Below are positions 62,953 to 64,000 of a stretch of DNA of 64,000 bases, piece by piece. Each line of letters starts with the position of its first letter. Positions within the stretch are counted from its first letter, which is position 1. The DNA comes from Inquilinus sp. KBS0705 (GTDB lineage: Bacteria; Bacteroidota; Bacteroidia; Sphingobacteriales; Sphingobacteriaceae). Below the pieces are notes generated by a model, which did no database searches, was not told the origin of the DNA, and saw only the letters and a list, made by a program, of their open reading frames with translations. The position numbers and the translations under genes were made by a program. The DNA is taken from NCBI GenBank assembly GCA_005938025.2, contig VCCI02000002.1, forward strand, positions 1 to 64,000, written 5' to 3'.

Positions 62953-64000
62953 TTATTTTAATCCGCCTATCATATCTTCGGGGCGTACCCATTGGTCAAA
63001 CTGCTCGTTGGTAAGCAGGCCAAGGCCAACAGCCGCTTCGCGCAGGGTAAGTTTTTCTTTTAGCGCTGTTTTAGCAATTTTAGCTGCGTTTTCGTAACCA
63101 ATATGCGGGTTAAGCGCGGTTACCAGCATCAGCGAATTTTCTAAATGCTTTTTAATGCCCTCGTAGTTTGGCTCAATGCCAACGGCGCAATGGTCGTTAA
63201 ACGATACGCAGGCATCGCCAATTAAACGCGCCGATTGCAAAAAGTTAGCTGCCATTAAAGGCTTAAATACATTCAATTCGTAATGCCCGTTTGATCCGCC
63301 TATACTAATGGCCACATCGTTACCCATTACCTGCGCGGCAACCATGGTTACGGCCTCGTTTTGGGTTGGGTTTACCTTGCCCGGCATAATAGATGATCCG
63401 GGTTCGTTATCGGGTATATGTATCTCGCCGATACCGCTGCGCGGGCCAGATGCCAGCATGCGTATATCGTTAGCTATCTTCATTAGCGATACAGCTATTT
63501 GCTTTAACGCGCCGTGGCTTTCAACAATGGCGTCATGCGCGGCCAGTGCTTCAAATTTATTTTCGGCAGTAATAAAAGGCAGGTTGGTGAATTTGGCAAT
63601 GTAGGCCGCTACCTTAACATCGTAACCTTTCGGGGTATTTATACCGGTACCAACAGCGGTACCGCCCAATGCCAGTTCGCCCAGGTGGTCAAGGGTGTTA
63701 TGCAATGCCCTTAAGCCGTGGTCTAACTGCGATACATAGCCCGAAAACTCCTGGCCAAGGGTAAGCGGCGTAGCATCCATTAAGTGGGTGCGGCCAATTT
63801 TTACTACATCCTTAAATGCCGCGCTTTTTGCTTTTAACGTATTGCGCAGTTTTTCTACACCTGGTATGGTTACATCAATTAATGCCTTATAAGCGGCAAT
63901 GTGCATAGCCGTTGGGTAGGTATCGTTTGATGATTGCGATTTGTTTACATCATCATTGGGGTGTATAAAGGTTTTACCCTCGCCCAATTGGTTGCCCTGC
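62953..64000 (-). CDS. fumC: Fumarate hydratase class II, 5' part cut by window edge
   Basis: The frame is open to the edge, giving about 349 C-terminal residues of a normal ~465. [40 protein letters not shown] and the signature [13 protein letters not shown] are FumC hallmarks, as is the catalytic-type [12 protein letters not shown]. It interconverts fumarate and malate in the TCA cycle. The apparent start at 63987 is an internal codon: the frame continues as [10 protein letters not shown] to the edge. Confidence 0.95.
   Translation of the reverse strand, partial: QGNQLGEGKTFIHPNDDVNKSQSSNDTYPTAMHIAAYKALIDVTIPGVEKLRNTLKAKSAAFKDVVKIGRTHLMDATPLTLGQEFSGYVSQLDHGLRALHNTLDHLGELALGGTAVGTGINTPKGYDVKVAAYIAKFTNLPFITAENKFEALAAHDAIVESHGALKQIAVSLMKIANDIRMLASGPRSGIGEIHIPDNEPGSSIMPGKVNPTQNEAVTMVAAQVMGNDVAISIGGSNGHYELNVFKPLMAANFLQSARLIGDACVSFNDHCAVGIEPNYEGIKKHLENSLMLVTALNPHIGYENAAKIAKTALKEKLTLREAAVGLGLLTNEQFDQWVRPEDMIGGLK

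Overview
The window looks like a chromosome segment of a Sphingobacteriaceae-type Bacteroidota (Mucilaginibacter/Pedobacter-like). The grounds are the TAnnTTTG -7 promoter elements, the weak A-rich ribosome binding sites, the DUF3857, HYC_CC_PP and DUF3347 proteins, a Bacteroidota-type tyrosine integrase, and short GC-rich repeats of a kind I know from these genomes. The genus is an inference; there is no rRNA in the window.

Positions 1 to about 19,100 are an integrated, mobilizable element packed with defence genes, lodged beside tRNA-Glu (19120-19192, minus). Its integrase lies next to the tRNA. Its far end is left of the window, because hsdS is cut by the edge. From left to right it carries: type I restriction-modification genes hsdM and hsdS; a HEPN-domain protein with a duplicated N-terminal module, divergent from an XRE regulator; an IS110-family insertion sequence with two copies of a 67-base stem-loop ahead of the transposase; a mobilization module (MobC, relaxase, membrane coiled-coil protein) with a hairpin-rich candidate oriT and two small DNA-binding proteins; a TIR / membrane-macro pair resembling type II Thoeris, translationally coupled to a DUF4238 gene; an Mrr-like restriction endonuclease; an IetAS-like AAA+ ATPase and subtilisin-like protease pair arranged tail to tail; an ORF6N pseudogene; and the integrase.

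Positions 19,375 to 64,000 are chromosomal. A tight six-gene operon (19375-25749) joins a DUF427 protein, a disulfide reductase, an EgtUV-like ABC transporter with fused permease and binding domain, EgtB and EgtD. It reads as ergothioneine uptake, synthesis and perhaps recycling. Next come a GMC oxidoreductase / Gfo-Idh-MocA / membrane-protein group, an SPFH protein, a DUF922 protein, LpxH, PrfA, ApbE, a two-component system downstream of two envelope proteins, an OmpA lipoprotein, HisS with a large insertion, two tandem DUF3857 proteins of which only the second keeps the transglutaminase residues, Aat and RuvC.

An iron-uptake group follows (TonB siderophore receptor, PepSY membrane protein, convergent ferredoxin-type reductase), then a quinone-oxidoreductase-like protein, superoxide dismutase, a TadA-like deaminase, a CsaA-like protein and a FAD oxidoreductase. 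A minus-strand copper-type cluster (56657-60396) contains DUF3347, HYC_CC_PP and HMA proteins and two unrecognised outer-membrane proteins. The window ends with a PIN toxin-antitoxin pair, a low-molecular-weight phosphatase, an S1/P1 nuclease, a lipoprotein and fumarase cut by the right edge.

The best candidates for something new are the three-gene TIR-macro-DUF4238 operon, the duplicated stem-loops ahead of the IS110 transposase as a possible bridge RNA, and the ergothioneine operon with its attached disulfide reductase.
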